Assembly (NCBI RefSeq): GCF_000355675.1
Contig: NC_020888.1
Coordinates: 531,001 to 595,000 of the forward strand
Reading direction: 5' to 3'
Length of the DNA: 64,000 bases
From: Thalassolituus oleivorans MIL-1
GTDB taxonomy: Bacteria > Pseudomonadota > Gammaproteobacteria > Pseudomonadales > Oceanobacteraceae
Each line of letters opens with the position of its first letter. Within the stretch, counting starts at the first letter, position 1. Under the pieces are notes generated by a model. That model was not told the DNA's origin and searched no databases. It saw only the letters and a list, made by a program, of their open reading frames with translations. This document shows positions 1-8,916 of the stretch, one piece after another. Position numbers and translations under genes: made by a program.

Positions 1-144
1 TATGAAGATGCAGTGTATTTGTTGCGCCGCATTGCAACCGGCGAAGTGTCTTTGGGTATTCAAACACCGCCACCAAGCTCTAACGGTGCGGTCGTAGTAA
101 CAAGCCAAGCGCGCCGTTTTGGGCGTGGCAAAAAGCTGCTTTAA
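1..144 (+). CDS. Mu gp36-like (DUF1320) protein, C-terminal fragment
   Basis: The frame is open from base 1 and ends with TAA at 142-144, giving the last 47 residues, ending RFGRGKKLL. Position just before gpG and gp37 in a Mu-type tail cluster, plus a C-terminus with LLRRIATGEVSLG (typical of DUF1320), identifies it as the gp36 family, small proteins encoded between the capsid and tail genes of Mu-like phages and probably involved in the head-tail connection. The start lies outside the window, so completeness cannot be judged. Confidence 0.6.
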   Translation, partial: YEDAVYLLRRIATGEVSLGIQTPPPSSNGAVVVTSQARRFGRGKKLL

Positions 145-177
145 ACAGCGGTTAACTAACGTTTAAAACGAGTAATT

Positions 178-657
178 ATGAGCCTGCAACTAAACATCAA
201 TATGTCACAGATCAAACGCTTGGGTGCCCGCATCCAAGCGCTGGGCAATATTGATCACGGTGAATTACTCGAAGGCATTGCGGCAGAAGTCGAAACCCAA
301 ACCCGCCGCCGCATCAGCGAAGAGAAAACCGCCCCCGACGGCACCGCATGGCCAGAATGGTCAGAAGACTACGCAGCCACCCGCAATGGCGGTCAAAGTT
401 TATTAGAAAGCAGCGGTGCATTAATCGACAGCATCGAATCCGTAGCCAGTGACGACAGCGTAGAAATCGGCTCCAATTTAATTTATGCCGCCATTCATAA
501 CTTGGGCGGTACCGAAGACATGGCCCCAGGGCCAGCCGGAATTCCTGCCCGCCAATATCTCGGATTTTCAGACGACAACTTAAGTGACCTGCAAAACGTC
601 GTCGACGACTTTGTCGACGCCGCAATAGACGAACATTTAAAAGCAGGTGCGCTATGA
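178..657 (+). CDS. Phage virion morphogenesis protein (Mu gpG-like)
   Basis: This 159-residue protein matches the phage virion morphogenesis family (PF05069), to which Mu gpG and P2 gpS belong; members act in head or tail completion. Supporting features are an N-terminal helical region followed by the family's TRRRI..E..PDG..WP.W stretch (residues about 42-62), then SGAL.DSI and the YAAIHNLGG segment near residues 102-111, and the ARQYLGFS motif near 124-131. The length is usual for the family. The stop overlaps the start of the next gene (ATGA at 654-657), suggesting translational coupling. Confidence 0.8.
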   Translation: MSLQLNINMSQIKRLGARIQALGNIDHGELLEGIAAEVETQTRRRISEEKTAPDGTAWPEWSEDYAATRNGGQSLLESSGALIDSIESVASDDSVEIGSNLIYAAIHNLGGTEDMAPGPAGIPARQYLGFSDDNLSDLQNVVDDFVDAAIDEHLKAGAL

Positions 658-1199
658 GTATCGAAACCGTGCGCACCGCCATCGTCGACATGATCGATGC
701 CGAGATCCCCGCATTAAAAACCTGCGAAGCTCACCCCGGCAGATTTGATCTTGTCGAAATTAAACGCGTAGCCGCCAACGCACCGGCTGTATTTGTAGCG
801 GCATTAGCGACAGGTAAGCAAGAAAGCTCAAGTGGCGACGTACAAGCACCGGTCAGCTTTGCCGCATTTATCGTCACCAAAGATCAGCCCGGAAAATCGC
901 GCGACAGCCTAGTGCTAGACATCGTCAATGCATTGCTCGTGCTCACCGACTCAAACGACTGGGATAGCACCGACGTCGTCGAAGATCCAATAAATATTCG
1001 TAGCCAAAACCTCTACTCCGCGAGCATCGATAAAAACGGCGTGGCGATGTGGGCGATCACCTGGCAGCAAAAAATCAAACTCGGATCTGCAACCGATGTG
1101 GCTGCACTGGATGACTTCCTACGCGCAAGCGGCACCGCAGAAAACGCAGATGGCGATACATTAATTGAAACAGCAGTCACATTGGAGGCCGCGCAATGA
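654..1199 (+). CDS. Mu gp37-like protein (DUF1834)
   Basis: A 181-residue protein with the gp37/DUF1834 family look: an N-terminal helix TVRTAIVDMIDAEIPALKT, then a beta-rich middle with PAVFVAAL and VSFAAFIVTKD, and LVLDIVNALL. Mu gp37 homologs sit between gpG and the sheath gene and are thought to act at the tail terminus or head-tail joining step; the role is known only by position. The start is fixed by ATGA overlap with the gene upstream, and its own stop overlaps the next start. Confidence 0.75.
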   Translation: MSIETVRTAIVDMIDAEIPALKTCEAHPGRFDLVEIKRVAANAPAVFVAALATGKQESSSGDVQAPVSFAAFIVTKDQPGKSRDSLVLDIVNALLVLTDSNDWDSTDVVEDPINIRSQNLYSASIDKNGVAMWAITWQQKIKLGSATDVAALDDFLRASGTAENADGDTLIETAVTLEAAQ

Positions 1200-1393
1200 G
1201 CGACAAACTAAAAGTAAAACCCGCCGAAGGCGTTAACGTCCGCCGTATCGAAAACGGCAAACACATTGCCGCCGCAGGCGAAGAAGTCCCAAACAATTCG
1301 TTTTATCGCCGCCGCATTAAAGATGGCGATTTAATTGATATTAATGCCGGTAAGTCTGACACCAAAGTTGCTGCTAAAAAGGAGCTTAAATAA
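1196..1393 (+). CDS. Small phage protein, DUF2635 family
   Basis: A 65-residue protein starting MSDKLKVKPAEG and carrying VPNNSFYRRRIKDGDL, which fits DUF2635, a short family found directly in front of the sheath gene in Mu-like phages. Function is unknown. It overlaps the gene upstream by ATGA and the sheath gene by TAATG (1391-1395), so it probably belongs to the same translational unit. No signal peptide or membrane segment is visible. Confidence 0.75.
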   Translation: MSDKLKVKPAEGVNVRRIENGKHIAAAGEEVPNNSFYRRRIKDGDLIDINAGKSDTKVAAKKELK

Positions 1394-2844
1394 TGCCTAT
1401 TTCATTTGACGCTATCCCAGCGCTTCGCACACCTGGCACGTATATCGAATTTAATAATGAGTTAGCCGGTGCAACATCCACTGAATTTAAAGCCGTAATT
1501 TACGGTCAGCGCTTAACCACCGGCACAGTTGCCGAAGGTATACCGACTCGCGTGACCGATCCTGCGCAAGCGTCTAAATATTTCGGCCTTGGCTCAATGC
1601 TGCATAAAATGTGCAGCAAGTTTTTAACAGCCAACGCAACAACGCCGGTGTACGTAATTGCGTTAGATGACAATGCCGCTGGCACCGCTGCCGCTGGCAC
1701 AATTACTGTCACCGCTGCACCAACAACCGCAGGCACATTATATGTGTACGTCGGTGGTGAATCTGTGTCGGTAGGTATCGCATCAGACGACGCAATTGCA
1801 GATGTCGCGACAAACATCGCCGCCGCAATTAACGCCGCAACGTATTTGCCAGTAACTGCCGCCGCCGCTGCCGGAGTCGTCACCGTCACCGCACGTCATA
1901 AAGGCGAAGTATTTAACGGCCTGCAATTGCACGCCTCTTACTACGACGAAGCCCAACCCGACGGCCTAGCAATTACGTTTGTTAATTTAACCGGCGGCGC
2001 AGGCAACCCGGACGTAACGACTGCCATCGATGCGATGGGTGACGTTTGGTACAACTGGATCGTCAACCCATACACAGACACTGCGAATTTATTAGCGCTT
2101 AAAACCGAGTTAGATAATCGCTACGGCCCGCTCGTGCAACAAGGTGCGCGTGCATTCGCAGCATACAGCGGCACCTTGTCTGCTACCGCAACATTTGGCG
2201 AAGGTCATAACAGCCCGCATTTATCTGTACTGGGCACCAACGGCGCAGTAACACCTATTTACGAATGCGCAGCAATTAACGGTGCAGTTGCTGCATTTAA
2301 TTTAGCGATTGATCCAGCACGTCCGCTGCAAACATTAAAGCTGGTCGGTATGTTGCCGCCCAAGGCTGACCGTTGGATTCGCGCCGAACGCGACTCGTTA
2401 TTGTATGACGGGATCGCAACGTACAAAGTCGATCCGGATGGTACGTGTCGTATTGAGCGTCAAATCACAACGTATCAGACCAATGCGTCAGGTTTACCTG
2501 ATGCGTCGTACTTAGATATCAATACGCCAGAAACCCTAGAGCGTATACGCTACGAACAACGCGCAACCATCGCGCAAAACTACCCTCGCCATAAGTTAGC
2601 CGATGACGGCACAAATTACGGCGCAGGCCAAGCGATCGTAACGCCCAAGTTAGTTAAAGCCACATTAATTGCGCTTTATCGTGATTTTGAATCACGCGGC
2701 TGGGCCGAAGGGTTTGACATCTACGTTAACAATTTAATTGTTGAGCGCGACATCTCCGATCGCAATCGCATCAACTGGCGCGACACGCCAAATCTCGTTA
2801 ATCAGGCCCGCGTGTTCGCGGGCAAAACACAGTTTATTTTATAA
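1393..2844 (+). CDS. Contractile tail sheath protein (Mu gpL-like)
   Basis: The 483-residue product is the tail sheath subunit that surrounds the tube and contracts on infection. Evidence: the N-terminus ISFDAIPALRTPGTYIEF (residues 3-20) is typical of Mu-type sheaths, an Ala/Thr/Val-rich beta insertion domain spans about 100-200, and the conserved C-terminal domain includes RIRYEQRATIAQNYPRHKLADDG-type sequence near 390-410 and ends RVFAGKTQFIL. Length agrees with Mu gpL (about 495 residues). It is followed after 10 bp by the tube gene, the usual pairing. Confidence 0.92.
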   Translation: MPISFDAIPALRTPGTYIEFNNELAGATSTEFKAVIYGQRLTTGTVAEGIPTRVTDPAQASKYFGLGSMLHKMCSKFLTANATTPVYVIALDDNAAGTAAAGTITVTAAPTTAGTLYVYVGGESVSVGIASDDAIADVATNIAAAINAATYLPVTAAAAAGVVTVTARHKGEVFNGLQLHASYYDEAQPDGLAITFVNLTGGAGNPDVTTAIDAMGDVWYNWIVNPYTDTANLLALKTELDNRYGPLVQQGARAFAAYSGTLSATATFGEGHNSPHLSVLGTNGAVTPIYECAAINGAVAAFNLAIDPARPLQTLKLVGMLPPKADRWIRAERDSLLYDGIATYKVDPDGTCRIERQITTYQTNASGLPDASYLDINTPETLERIRYEQRATIAQNYPRHKLADDGTNYGAGQAIVTPKLVKATLIALYRDFESRGWAEGFDIYVNNLIVERDISDRNRINWRDTPNLVNQARVFAGKTQFIL

Positions 2845-2854
2845 GGGGTAGATC

Positions 2855-3214
2855 ATGGCTAAAGTCGCTAAAAAACTATTTTTTGATATCGATGGCATTG
2901 GGCGCATTAATGCTATGCCAGGTGCAACGTTCACCCTAGGCGGAAATAACCGCACGTCAGTAAATGCAGACACTGGCCCTGTGGGTTTCAGCGAGGAGCC
3001 TGTGGAGCCAAAAATCACCGGCATTCAAGTGCCAAACGATGGCACGGTAAGCATGGAGCAAATCGATGCACTCACTAACGTCAACGTCACTATTCAGGAT
3101 GACAACGGCAAAACCTATATCCAAAGCGGCAGCTATACGCCTGCCCCATGCTCTCAAAGTAACGGCATGATCAGCTTTGACTTTACTGGTTTGCGCACAG
3201 ATCCGGTGAGCTGA
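2855..3214 (+). CDS. Tail tube protein (Mu gpM-like)
   Basis: A 119-residue protein immediately downstream of the sheath, the standard location of the tail tube subunit (PF10618). The sequence is beta-rich, with GATFTLGG near residues 24-31, then VPNDGTVS and the IDALTNVNVTIQDDNGKTYIQSG-type segment, and ends GMISFDFTGLRTDPVS, typical of Mu gpM homologs. It would polymerise into the inner tube of the contractile tail. An AAGGGG stretch about 8 bp before the ATG is a good ribosome site. Confidence 0.87.
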   Translation: MAKVAKKLFFDIDGIGRINAMPGATFTLGGNNRTSVNADTGPVGFSEEPVEPKITGIQVPNDGTVSMEQIDALTNVNVTIQDDNGKTYIQSGSYTPAPCSQSNGMISFDFTGLRTDPVS

Positions 3215-3215
3215 T

Positions 3216-3638
3216 ATGGGGGCAATTACAGGCACGTTAAAGCACGGTTTAAAAGTGGGCAATGAAGCACAAATCAATTTTGAGCTGCATACCCACTTAA
3301 CCGCCGGGCAAATAATGGAGGCCAAGGAAGCCTCTGAAAAAGTCGTTATTACTAATATTAATGGCCGCATGACCCCGGTATGTGTCGAAAGCCCAGCGCG
3401 CTTAGGCGTACTAATGCTGTGCCAGCAAATTAAAAAAATTGGAGTTATTGCAGGGCCATTAGAACCATCCATGTTTGCGCTGCTGCACGAAGAAGATTTA
3501 GCCATATTAAATCTGTATGCAGACGTTGCCGCCGGAGCAGTCAGCGCAGCTGAGTTAAGCGACAAGCTCACCGCATTAGCGCACAGCGCGTCCCCCGAGG
3601 TGACGCAAAAGGGGCGAAGCGATAGCTCTAGCGAATGA
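3216..3638 (+). CDS. Tail assembly chaperone, short form (Mu gp41-like)
   Basis: A 140-residue protein between the tube and tape-measure genes, the conserved place of the tail assembly chaperone. It opens with GTLKHGLKVGNEAQINFELH and continues with a helical region (ARLGVLMLCQQIKKIG, residues about 61-76), as in the Mu gp41 family. Its C-terminal tail QKGRSDSSSE is low in complexity, and a second open frame begins inside it, which is the signature of the frameshifted G/GT type chaperone pair. The chaperone coats the tape measure during tube assembly. Confidence 0.75.
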   Translation: MGAITGTLKHGLKVGNEAQINFELHTHLTAGQIMEAKEASEKVVITNINGRMTPVCVESPARLGVLMLCQQIKKIGVIAGPLEPSMFALLHEEDLAILNLYADVAAGAVSAAELSDKLTALAHSASPEVTQKGRSDSSSE

Positions 3639-3744
3639 GTTAGAGCAGTTAGAAAGTAAGTTACTCAAAAAAGGCATGAGCATTACCGACGTGCAAGCGC
3701 TACGAAACGAACCTTTAAGCCGCATTCAATCACGCTTTAAATAA
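3604..3744 (+). CDS. Frameshift extension of the tail assembly chaperone
   Basis: Past an AAAAGGGGCGA run at 3607-3617, a second frame is open from 3604 to a TAA at 3742-3744, with no good start codon or ribosome site of its own. It would add about 43 residues (GEAIALANELEQLESKLLKKG and on to LSRIQSRFK) to the chaperone. The frame relation to the short form is +1, equivalent to -2. A conserved frameshift at this position is known in contractile and long-tailed phages, and a -2 event has been proposed for Mu; the exact slip here is inferred. Confidence 0.6.
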   Translation, partial: RKRGEAIALANELEQLESKLLKKGMSITDVQALRNEPLSRIQSRFK

Positions 3745-3766
3745 TCGCAAAAAATAGGCGCAAATA

Positions 3767-5566
3767 ATGAACGAACTACGCACTAGTGTCGTCATCGACT
3801 TAGCAGGCAACTTAACCCAACGAGCGCAGCAATATGGCCGCTCGTTGTCGGGTTTTAGTCAGCGCGGTCAGCGTGACCTTGGCCGCATGAGTTTGGCTGC
3901 ACAAAGCGCTGGTCGTAGTTTAGATAACTTAGCCGGTCGCACCGCTGCCGTGGTGGCTGGTGCCGGTGCGGCGTATGTCGGTGTTCGCCAGGTAGTGGAC
4001 TCAGCCCAGTTAGATAAAAAATTAATTAATATTCGTCAAACCGCAGGCGCAACCGCAGAGCAAGCGGCAGACCTTCGTAAAGAATTATTTTTAATGGCGC
4101 AGCAAACAGGTCAGTCATTAGATTCGTTGTTAGGTGGTTTTAATAATTTAATTCAAGCGGGTCTTAGCTGGAACGAGGCATTAGCAACCACTCAAGCAAT
4201 CAACCCTGCAATGGCCGTCACTGGGGCGCGGGCAGAAGTATTATCCAGTGCATTAACCGTGGCCGCCGAGGCGTTCGATTTTGATTTATCCAAAGCTGAG
4301 ACATCGGTTGATATTCTGGATCGCATGACAAAAGCGGGCCGCTTAGGCAATGCCGAGTTAGAAGATCTGTCCGCAATTTTTGCGCGTGTCGGCGTTAACG
4401 CTAAGGCATCAGGATTGGAGTTTGATCAAACCCTCGGCTTAATCGAGCGATTGTCGCAAACAGAAAAGAATCCAGAGCGCTTAGCAACACTGGTCGATTC
4501 AACGCTGCGCATATTTACTAATCAAAAGTATTTAGACAAAGCAGCACAAGCAACCGGCGTTACGTTTTACAATGCCGAAGACGAACGCCGAGCCGCACTC
4601 GATGTACTGGATGACATCGCAGCGGGTTATCAAAAATTCAAAACCGATGCTCAGCGCGATCAAGGCCTAAGCTTGGCATTTGGCGAGGTGGATTTAGACA
4701 CTATGCGTGGCCTGCGCGTATTACTAAGCGGCGACACGTTAAACCAAGCCCGCCAAATGAGCGCAGAAATAGCCAACGCCGGTGGCACGATTGGAAAGGA
4801 TTTACCAGATGCAGTTGCTAACTCGGTAGACCAAGTGGCGCGTTTAAAATCTGCATTAAAGAAAGCAGCAGATGGTTTTTCAGAGCCGATTAACTCGACA
4901 ATTGAAAATGCAATAAAGAATTTAATCGATAAAAAAGAAGATGGTGGATTAGATCTAACTGGCGGGGAATTATTAGCCGGAGGTGCCGCAGGACTTATAA
5001 CAACCGCTCTACTTTTAAAGGGCGGTGGTAAGTTGCTTAGTAAAATTGGCGCAGGAGTTGGTGCGGGTGTCGCTACGGGTAAAGTACTAGAAGAAATGGC
5101 CGGTGTTCAGCCTGTGTATGTCGTTAATATGCCCGGCGGTTTTGGTGGTATGGGTGGACTCCCTGGCATTACCGATGCAGTTATAAAAAGTGGCAAAGGC
5201 GGATTATTACGCAGTGCCGCCACAATGGGCGCTACTCGTTTATTGCCATTAGCTGCCGCCGGTGGTGCTGGCTATTGGTTTGGCTCTAACGTTGTTGCGC
5301 CTCATGTACAAGGCACGGACGCAGGAAATGAAATCGGTAAAATAACCGCGCAAATGATGGCAGCACTTGGCAATAAAAACGCTAAACAATCACTAGAAAG
5401 TGATTCAACTTATGACCCAGCGTATAACAGTTCCAACAGCCGTAGTCGGCAACGAGCTCATTTAAAAATCGAAGTCTCTGACGACCGCATTCGCGTCAAA
5501 TCCCCTAACGCCGAAAACATGGACATCGACGTCAGTGGCTCTAGCATGCTTACGGGTGGTGCATAA
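3767..5566 (+). CDS. Phage tail tape measure protein
   Basis: The 599-residue product is the ruler that sets tail length. Its N-terminal third is a helical segment with Gln/Arg-rich repeats, then comes a TP901-type tape-measure domain (about residues 85-330) with MTKAGRLGNAELEDLSAIFA and the KASGLEFDQTLGLIE pattern. The C-terminal part contains Gly/Ala-rich hydrophobic stretches (LLAGGAAGLITTALLLKGG near 400-418, and another near 485-505) that may interact with the host membrane during DNA delivery. It follows the chaperone gene and ends in TAATG overlap with gpN. Confidence 0.9.
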   Translation: MNELRTSVVIDLAGNLTQRAQQYGRSLSGFSQRGQRDLGRMSLAAQSAGRSLDNLAGRTAAVVAGAGAAYVGVRQVVDSAQLDKKLINIRQTAGATAEQAADLRKELFLMAQQTGQSLDSLLGGFNNLIQAGLSWNEALATTQAINPAMAVTGARAEVLSSALTVAAEAFDFDLSKAETSVDILDRMTKAGRLGNAELEDLSAIFARVGVNAKASGLEFDQTLGLIERLSQTEKNPERLATLVDSTLRIFTNQKYLDKAAQATGVTFYNAEDERRAALDVLDDIAAGYQKFKTDAQRDQGLSLAFGEVDLDTMRGLRVLLSGDTLNQARQMSAEIANAGGTIGKDLPDAVANSVDQVARLKSALKKAADGFSEPINSTIENAIKNLIDKKEDGGLDLTGGELLAGGAAGLITTALLLKGGGKLLSKIGAGVGAGVATGKVLEEMAGVQPVYVVNMPGGFGGMGGLPGITDAVIKSGKGGLLRSAATMGATRLLPLAAAGGAGYWFGSNVVAPHVQGTDAGNEIGKITAQMMAALGNKNAKQSLESDSTYDPAYNSSNSRSRQRAHLKIEVSDDRIRVKSPNAENMDIDVSGSSMLTGGA

Positions 5567-6780
5567 TGTCTTGGCGTGACCGCTTACAAAAAGCCTCGTT
5601 CCGTGGCATCGAATTTCACGTAAGCCAAGCGACAGGTTCAGGCGGTCGCAATGTCGTTGTGCATGAATACCCATTGCAAGAAGACCATGACACAGAAGAC
5701 TTAGGCAAAAAGTCGGGCCAGTTTTCTTTCCAGGCGTTTTTAATCGGTGATGACTACGACATCGCACGCGACAAACTAATAGATGCACTAGATCAACCAA
5801 ACGTTGCAACGCTGGTGCATCCGTATCTTGGCTCACTCTCAATACGCGTTGTTGATTATTCGTGGTCAATCACCAGCCGCCAAGGTGGCTATTGCTCATT
5901 CAATATTAACTACGTTAAAGCTGGTCGTGGTGCGCCGGTATTTGCGGCAAATACTGCCGACGCAGTAGCCGCCGCCGCAACTCAGTGCCTGGCACAAACC
6001 ACTGCCCAATTTGTTGATAATTTCAGCGTGACCGGTCAGCCAGAATTTGTGCGCAATGCGGCACTGGATCAGCTTAATAAAGCAACCGATGCAATCCGTA
6101 AAATCAACGGCAAAATAAATGCAGCAGTCGCCCAAGTCGAAGATATCTCGTCAGACATCGACGATCTCGGCAACGAGCTAGCAACCCTCATCCAAGCGCC
6201 AGCAACATTAATAAGTACGGTCGCTGGCGTGGTCAGCAGTTTTATCGGCATCGCAAGCGACATCAAAACCGCGTTTGGTGTGTACGATCAGTTGCTTGCT
6301 GGTTTTAAAATCACTAGCCCAATTTCCCGCACCGCCGCTAATGGAGTAGCAACAGAAAACCGCGCTGCAATGGCAGACAATCAAGAGTTAATCGCCACCG
6401 CACTAGGTGCTATTGCCGTGGTATCAATGGCCCAAGCCGTAGCCGCAGATGATGTGTCATTTACTAGCTACGAAGAAGCGATCGCAATTCGTGACGCACT
6501 ACTTACAGAGCTAGACGATCAGTCAGCCGCCACGACATTAAGCTACGCCGAATACGCAGCAATCACAGAGCTACAAAACGCGCTCTATAAACGCATCGAA
6601 CAGCTTGCACCTGGTCTAAGTAAAATCGAATACATCCAGCGCGGTGCGTCCCTTCCTGCGCTTGTGATTGCGCATCAAGTGTATGGCGATGCCACCAAAG
6701 CCGATGAGTTAGTCAGCCGCAACAGCATTGCCAATCCTTTGTTTATGCCCGCCGGTAAAGACATTGAGGTGCTGATATGA
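5566..6780 (+). CDS. DNA circularisation / baseplate protein (Mu gpN-like)
   Basis: A 404-residue protein with the DNA circularisation protein N-terminal domain (PF07157): WRDRLQKASFRGIEFHV (residues 3-19), HEYPLQEDHDTEDLGKK (33-49) and the aromatic SWSITSRQGGYCSFNINY segment at about 118-135. Mu gpN belongs to this family and is a tail/baseplate component; the name comes from a proposed role in DNA circularisation. The rest is largely helical. Start and stop both overlap neighbouring genes. Confidence 0.85.
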   Translation: MSWRDRLQKASFRGIEFHVSQATGSGGRNVVVHEYPLQEDHDTEDLGKKSGQFSFQAFLIGDDYDIARDKLIDALDQPNVATLVHPYLGSLSIRVVDYSWSITSRQGGYCSFNINYVKAGRGAPVFAANTADAVAAAATQCLAQTTAQFVDNFSVTGQPEFVRNAALDQLNKATDAIRKINGKINAAVAQVEDISSDIDDLGNELATLIQAPATLISTVAGVVSSFIGIASDIKTAFGVYDQLLAGFKITSPISRTAANGVATENRAAMADNQELIATALGAIAVVSMAQAVAADDVSFTSYEEAIAIRDALLTELDDQSAATTLSYAEYAAITELQNALYKRIEQLAPGLSKIEYIQRGASLPALVIAHQVYGDATKADELVSRNSIANPLFMPAGKDIEVLI

Positions 6781-7841
6781 GCGAGTTAGTGCTGCGTGTC
6801 GATGGCCGCAATTACATTGGTTTTAAAGAAGTCGTGTTGCTGCGCAGCATCGAGCAAGGGCCACATCAATTCGAACTAAAAATCGCGCCCGATCTCAACA
6901 CCAACGGCGGTGTATTTGAAGTAGAAGACGGCATGAGCTGCCAAGCCTATATAGATGACGACTTGGTACTGACTGGCGCAGTCGACGACATCAACGTCGA
7001 TTACGATTCACAAACCCACGAGATCACAGTGATTGGCCGCAGTAAATGTGGCGACCTGGCAGACTGCTCAACCACAGGCCAGCAAATCAAAGCCGGTCAA
7101 ACTCTATTAAGTGTTGCGCGCCAACTGTGCAAACCCTTTGGCATTAGCGTGATAGTAGACAGCAGCGCAACAGCAGCTGCCAACCAATCATTTACCGCAA
7201 CAGACTTAACCTTAGATGCTGGCCAACTGATTTGGGAAGCGCTAGAAGAACTCGCCCGCATTCGTGCCGTATTGCTGATTTCAGATGCCGCAGGCAATTT
7301 AGTCATCACTCGCTCTGGCACTGGCACTGCCGACGTGCCGCTAGTGCTAGGCGCTAACATCAAAGCCGCAAGCGCACAACGCAGCCACCGTTCGCTGTTT
7401 TCTGAGTATACGGTCGCAGGCCAAGCGGCAAACTGGGCAACGCTCAGCGCAGAAGCAAACAGCCAAAGCAAAAGCACCATCACTGGCGACGCACGTCGGT
7501 ATCGTCCGTCCGTCATCGTTACCGATCAGTCAGTCGACAGCGCGGCATGCCAAGCACGCGCAGAATGGCAGCGCCGTGTTAGCTACGGTCGCAGCCGCAG
7601 CATCAACTACACAATGCGCGGCTGGCGTCAGTCTGGCGATGAAGGCCGAATCTGGATGCCTAACGAACTCGTGCGCGTTACCGATAAGTTTAGCGGCTTA
7701 GATAATGCACAGCGTCTAATCACCGCCGTGGCTACCAATCTAACCACACGATCTGGCCGCACCAGCACGCTAACCGTCATGCCTAAAGCCGCGTTTGATC
7801 TGATCACACAGCCTGAGTCAACCAGCGGGGCTACGTTATGA
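6777..7841 (+). CDS. Baseplate hub protein (Mu gpP-like)
   Basis: A 354-residue baseplate hub protein of the Mu gp44/gpP, T4 gp27 type. It begins SELVLRVDGRNYIGFKEVVLLRSIEQGPHQFEL, the usual beta-barrel start of this family, and carries DDLVLTGAVDDINVDYD followed by HEITVIGRSKCGDLADCS at about residues 61-100. The C-terminal barrel includes GWRQSGDEGRIWMPNELVRV. It joins the tail tube to the spike encoded next. ATGA overlaps on both sides suggest coupled translation with gpN and gp45. Confidence 0.85.
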   Translation: MSELVLRVDGRNYIGFKEVVLLRSIEQGPHQFELKIAPDLNTNGGVFEVEDGMSCQAYIDDDLVLTGAVDDINVDYDSQTHEITVIGRSKCGDLADCSTTGQQIKAGQTLLSVARQLCKPFGISVIVDSSATAAANQSFTATDLTLDAGQLIWEALEELARIRAVLLISDAAGNLVITRSGTGTADVPLVLGANIKAASAQRSHRSLFSEYTVAGQAANWATLSAEANSQSKSTITGDARRYRPSVIVTDQSVDSAACQARAEWQRRVSYGRSRSINYTMRGWRQSGDEGRIWMPNELVRVTDKFSGLDNAQRLITAVATNLTTRSGRTSTLTVMPKAAFDLITQPESTSGATL

Positions 7842-8482
7842 CCCGCAATCAGCTAATTCGCAGCATATCCGCATTTACGGCACCCATCGCCCGACGCATT
7901 AAAATGCTCGTGCAACGCAGCGTTTTAACCCGTGTTAAATACGAATCTAAAGTGCGTTTACTACAAGTGAAGGTGCCCGGCGGCCAAGAGCTAGCGGACA
8001 TCGAACATCTAGAGCCGTTCGGTTTTACCAGTCACGCCCCTGCCGGTGCCGAGTGCCTGGTGCTTGCATTCGGCGGCAACGGCTCTCACTCAGTTGGTTT
8101 GCAAGTGGGTGATCGTAGATACCGCATGCTTATCGAAGAAGGCGACGTTGCTATTTACAACCAAAACGCTGACTACCTGCACTTAAAAAACGACGGCACA
8201 GCAACGTTAAAAAGCAGCACAAAAGTGATTGTCGAAAGTCCAGCCGTTGAGATGACCGGTACGCTAAAAGTCGCGGGCGCAACAACGCTAGAAAGCACAT
8301 TAAATGTGGCTCTAGCGGCGACGCTTTCAACGAGCATGACGACGCCGAGTGCCACAATAACAGCAGGCACAATTACAACGGCAGTCATCACATCATTAAC
8401 CGTCAACGGCATTGCGTTTGATACCCATGCACACAGCTACACCGACAACGGCAATCCGCTAGTGTCAGGAGGCCCACAATGA
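7838..8482 (+). CDS. Baseplate spike protein (Mu gp45-like)
   Basis: A 214-residue membrane-piercing spike of the Mu gp45 / gpV class. An OB-fold-like N-terminal half (VRLLQVKVPGGQELADIEHLEPFGF, then GAECLVLAFGGNGSHSVGLQVGDRRYRML) is followed by a repetitive beta-helix region rich in Thr and Ala (about residues 120-195), and the tip carries the HAHSY motif near the C-terminus, which coordinates iron in homologous spikes. The order hub, spike, gp46, gp47 is as in Mu. Confidence 0.88.
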   Translation: MTRNQLIRSISAFTAPIARRIKMLVQRSVLTRVKYESKVRLLQVKVPGGQELADIEHLEPFGFTSHAPAGAECLVLAFGGNGSHSVGLQVGDRRYRMLIEEGDVAIYNQNADYLHLKNDGTATLKSSTKVIVESPAVEMTGTLKVAGATTLESTLNVALAATLSTSMTTPSATITAGTITTAVITSLTVNGIAFDTHAHSYTDNGNPLVSGGPQ

Positions 8483-8916
8483 GCAACATATTAGCGATTA
8501 TCTGGGACTCAAATAATCAGCGTTTAGACGTTGCACCACGCCAAAACACACAGCTCACAAAGCTAACCACGGCTATTGCGATCAGTCTATTTACAGACGC
8601 CAGCGTCAATACTGATGAGCTACCCGACGGCGAAAAAAATCGCGGCTACTGGGGCGACATGTACCTGCCATCCGGTCAGAGTCTGGGCAGCAAATTATGG
8701 CTACTAAATCGCTCAAAAATTACAACAGAAACAATCAACAAAGCCCGCGATTACATCACCGAAGCAACGCAATGGATGATCGATGGTAGTGATCTTTTAG
8801 CGATTGAAATTACCGTAGAGCGCCAAGCGCTAGATCGCCTCGCATACCAGCTCAATTGCCAGCTAAATAATGGCACTTGGCAGCAAATAATCATGGAGCA
8901 AACTTATGCCGTTTGA
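8479..8916 (+). CDS. Baseplate wedge protein (Mu gp46-like)
   Basis: A 145-residue protein of the phage gp46 family (PF07409), with LTTAIAISLFTDA, then PDGEKNRGYWGDMYLP at residues 51-66 (the family hallmark RGYWGD), GSKLWLLNRSKITTET and a C-terminal region similar to the GPW/gp25 wedge fold. It forms part of the baseplate wedge with gp47. The gene overlaps both neighbours by 4 and 11 bases. Confidence 0.88.
   Translation: MSNILAIIWDSNNQRLDVAPRQNTQLTKLTTAIAISLFTDASVNTDELPDGEKNRGYWGDMYLPSGQSLGSKLWLLNRSKITTETINKARDYITEATQWMIDGSDLLAIEITVERQALDRLAYQLNCQLNNGTWQQIIMEQTYAV

Noticed and set aside
5462-5869. Long antisense frames across the prophage and czc genes
   Set aside because: They overlap well-identified genes in the opposite strand and are expected by chance in these compositions.
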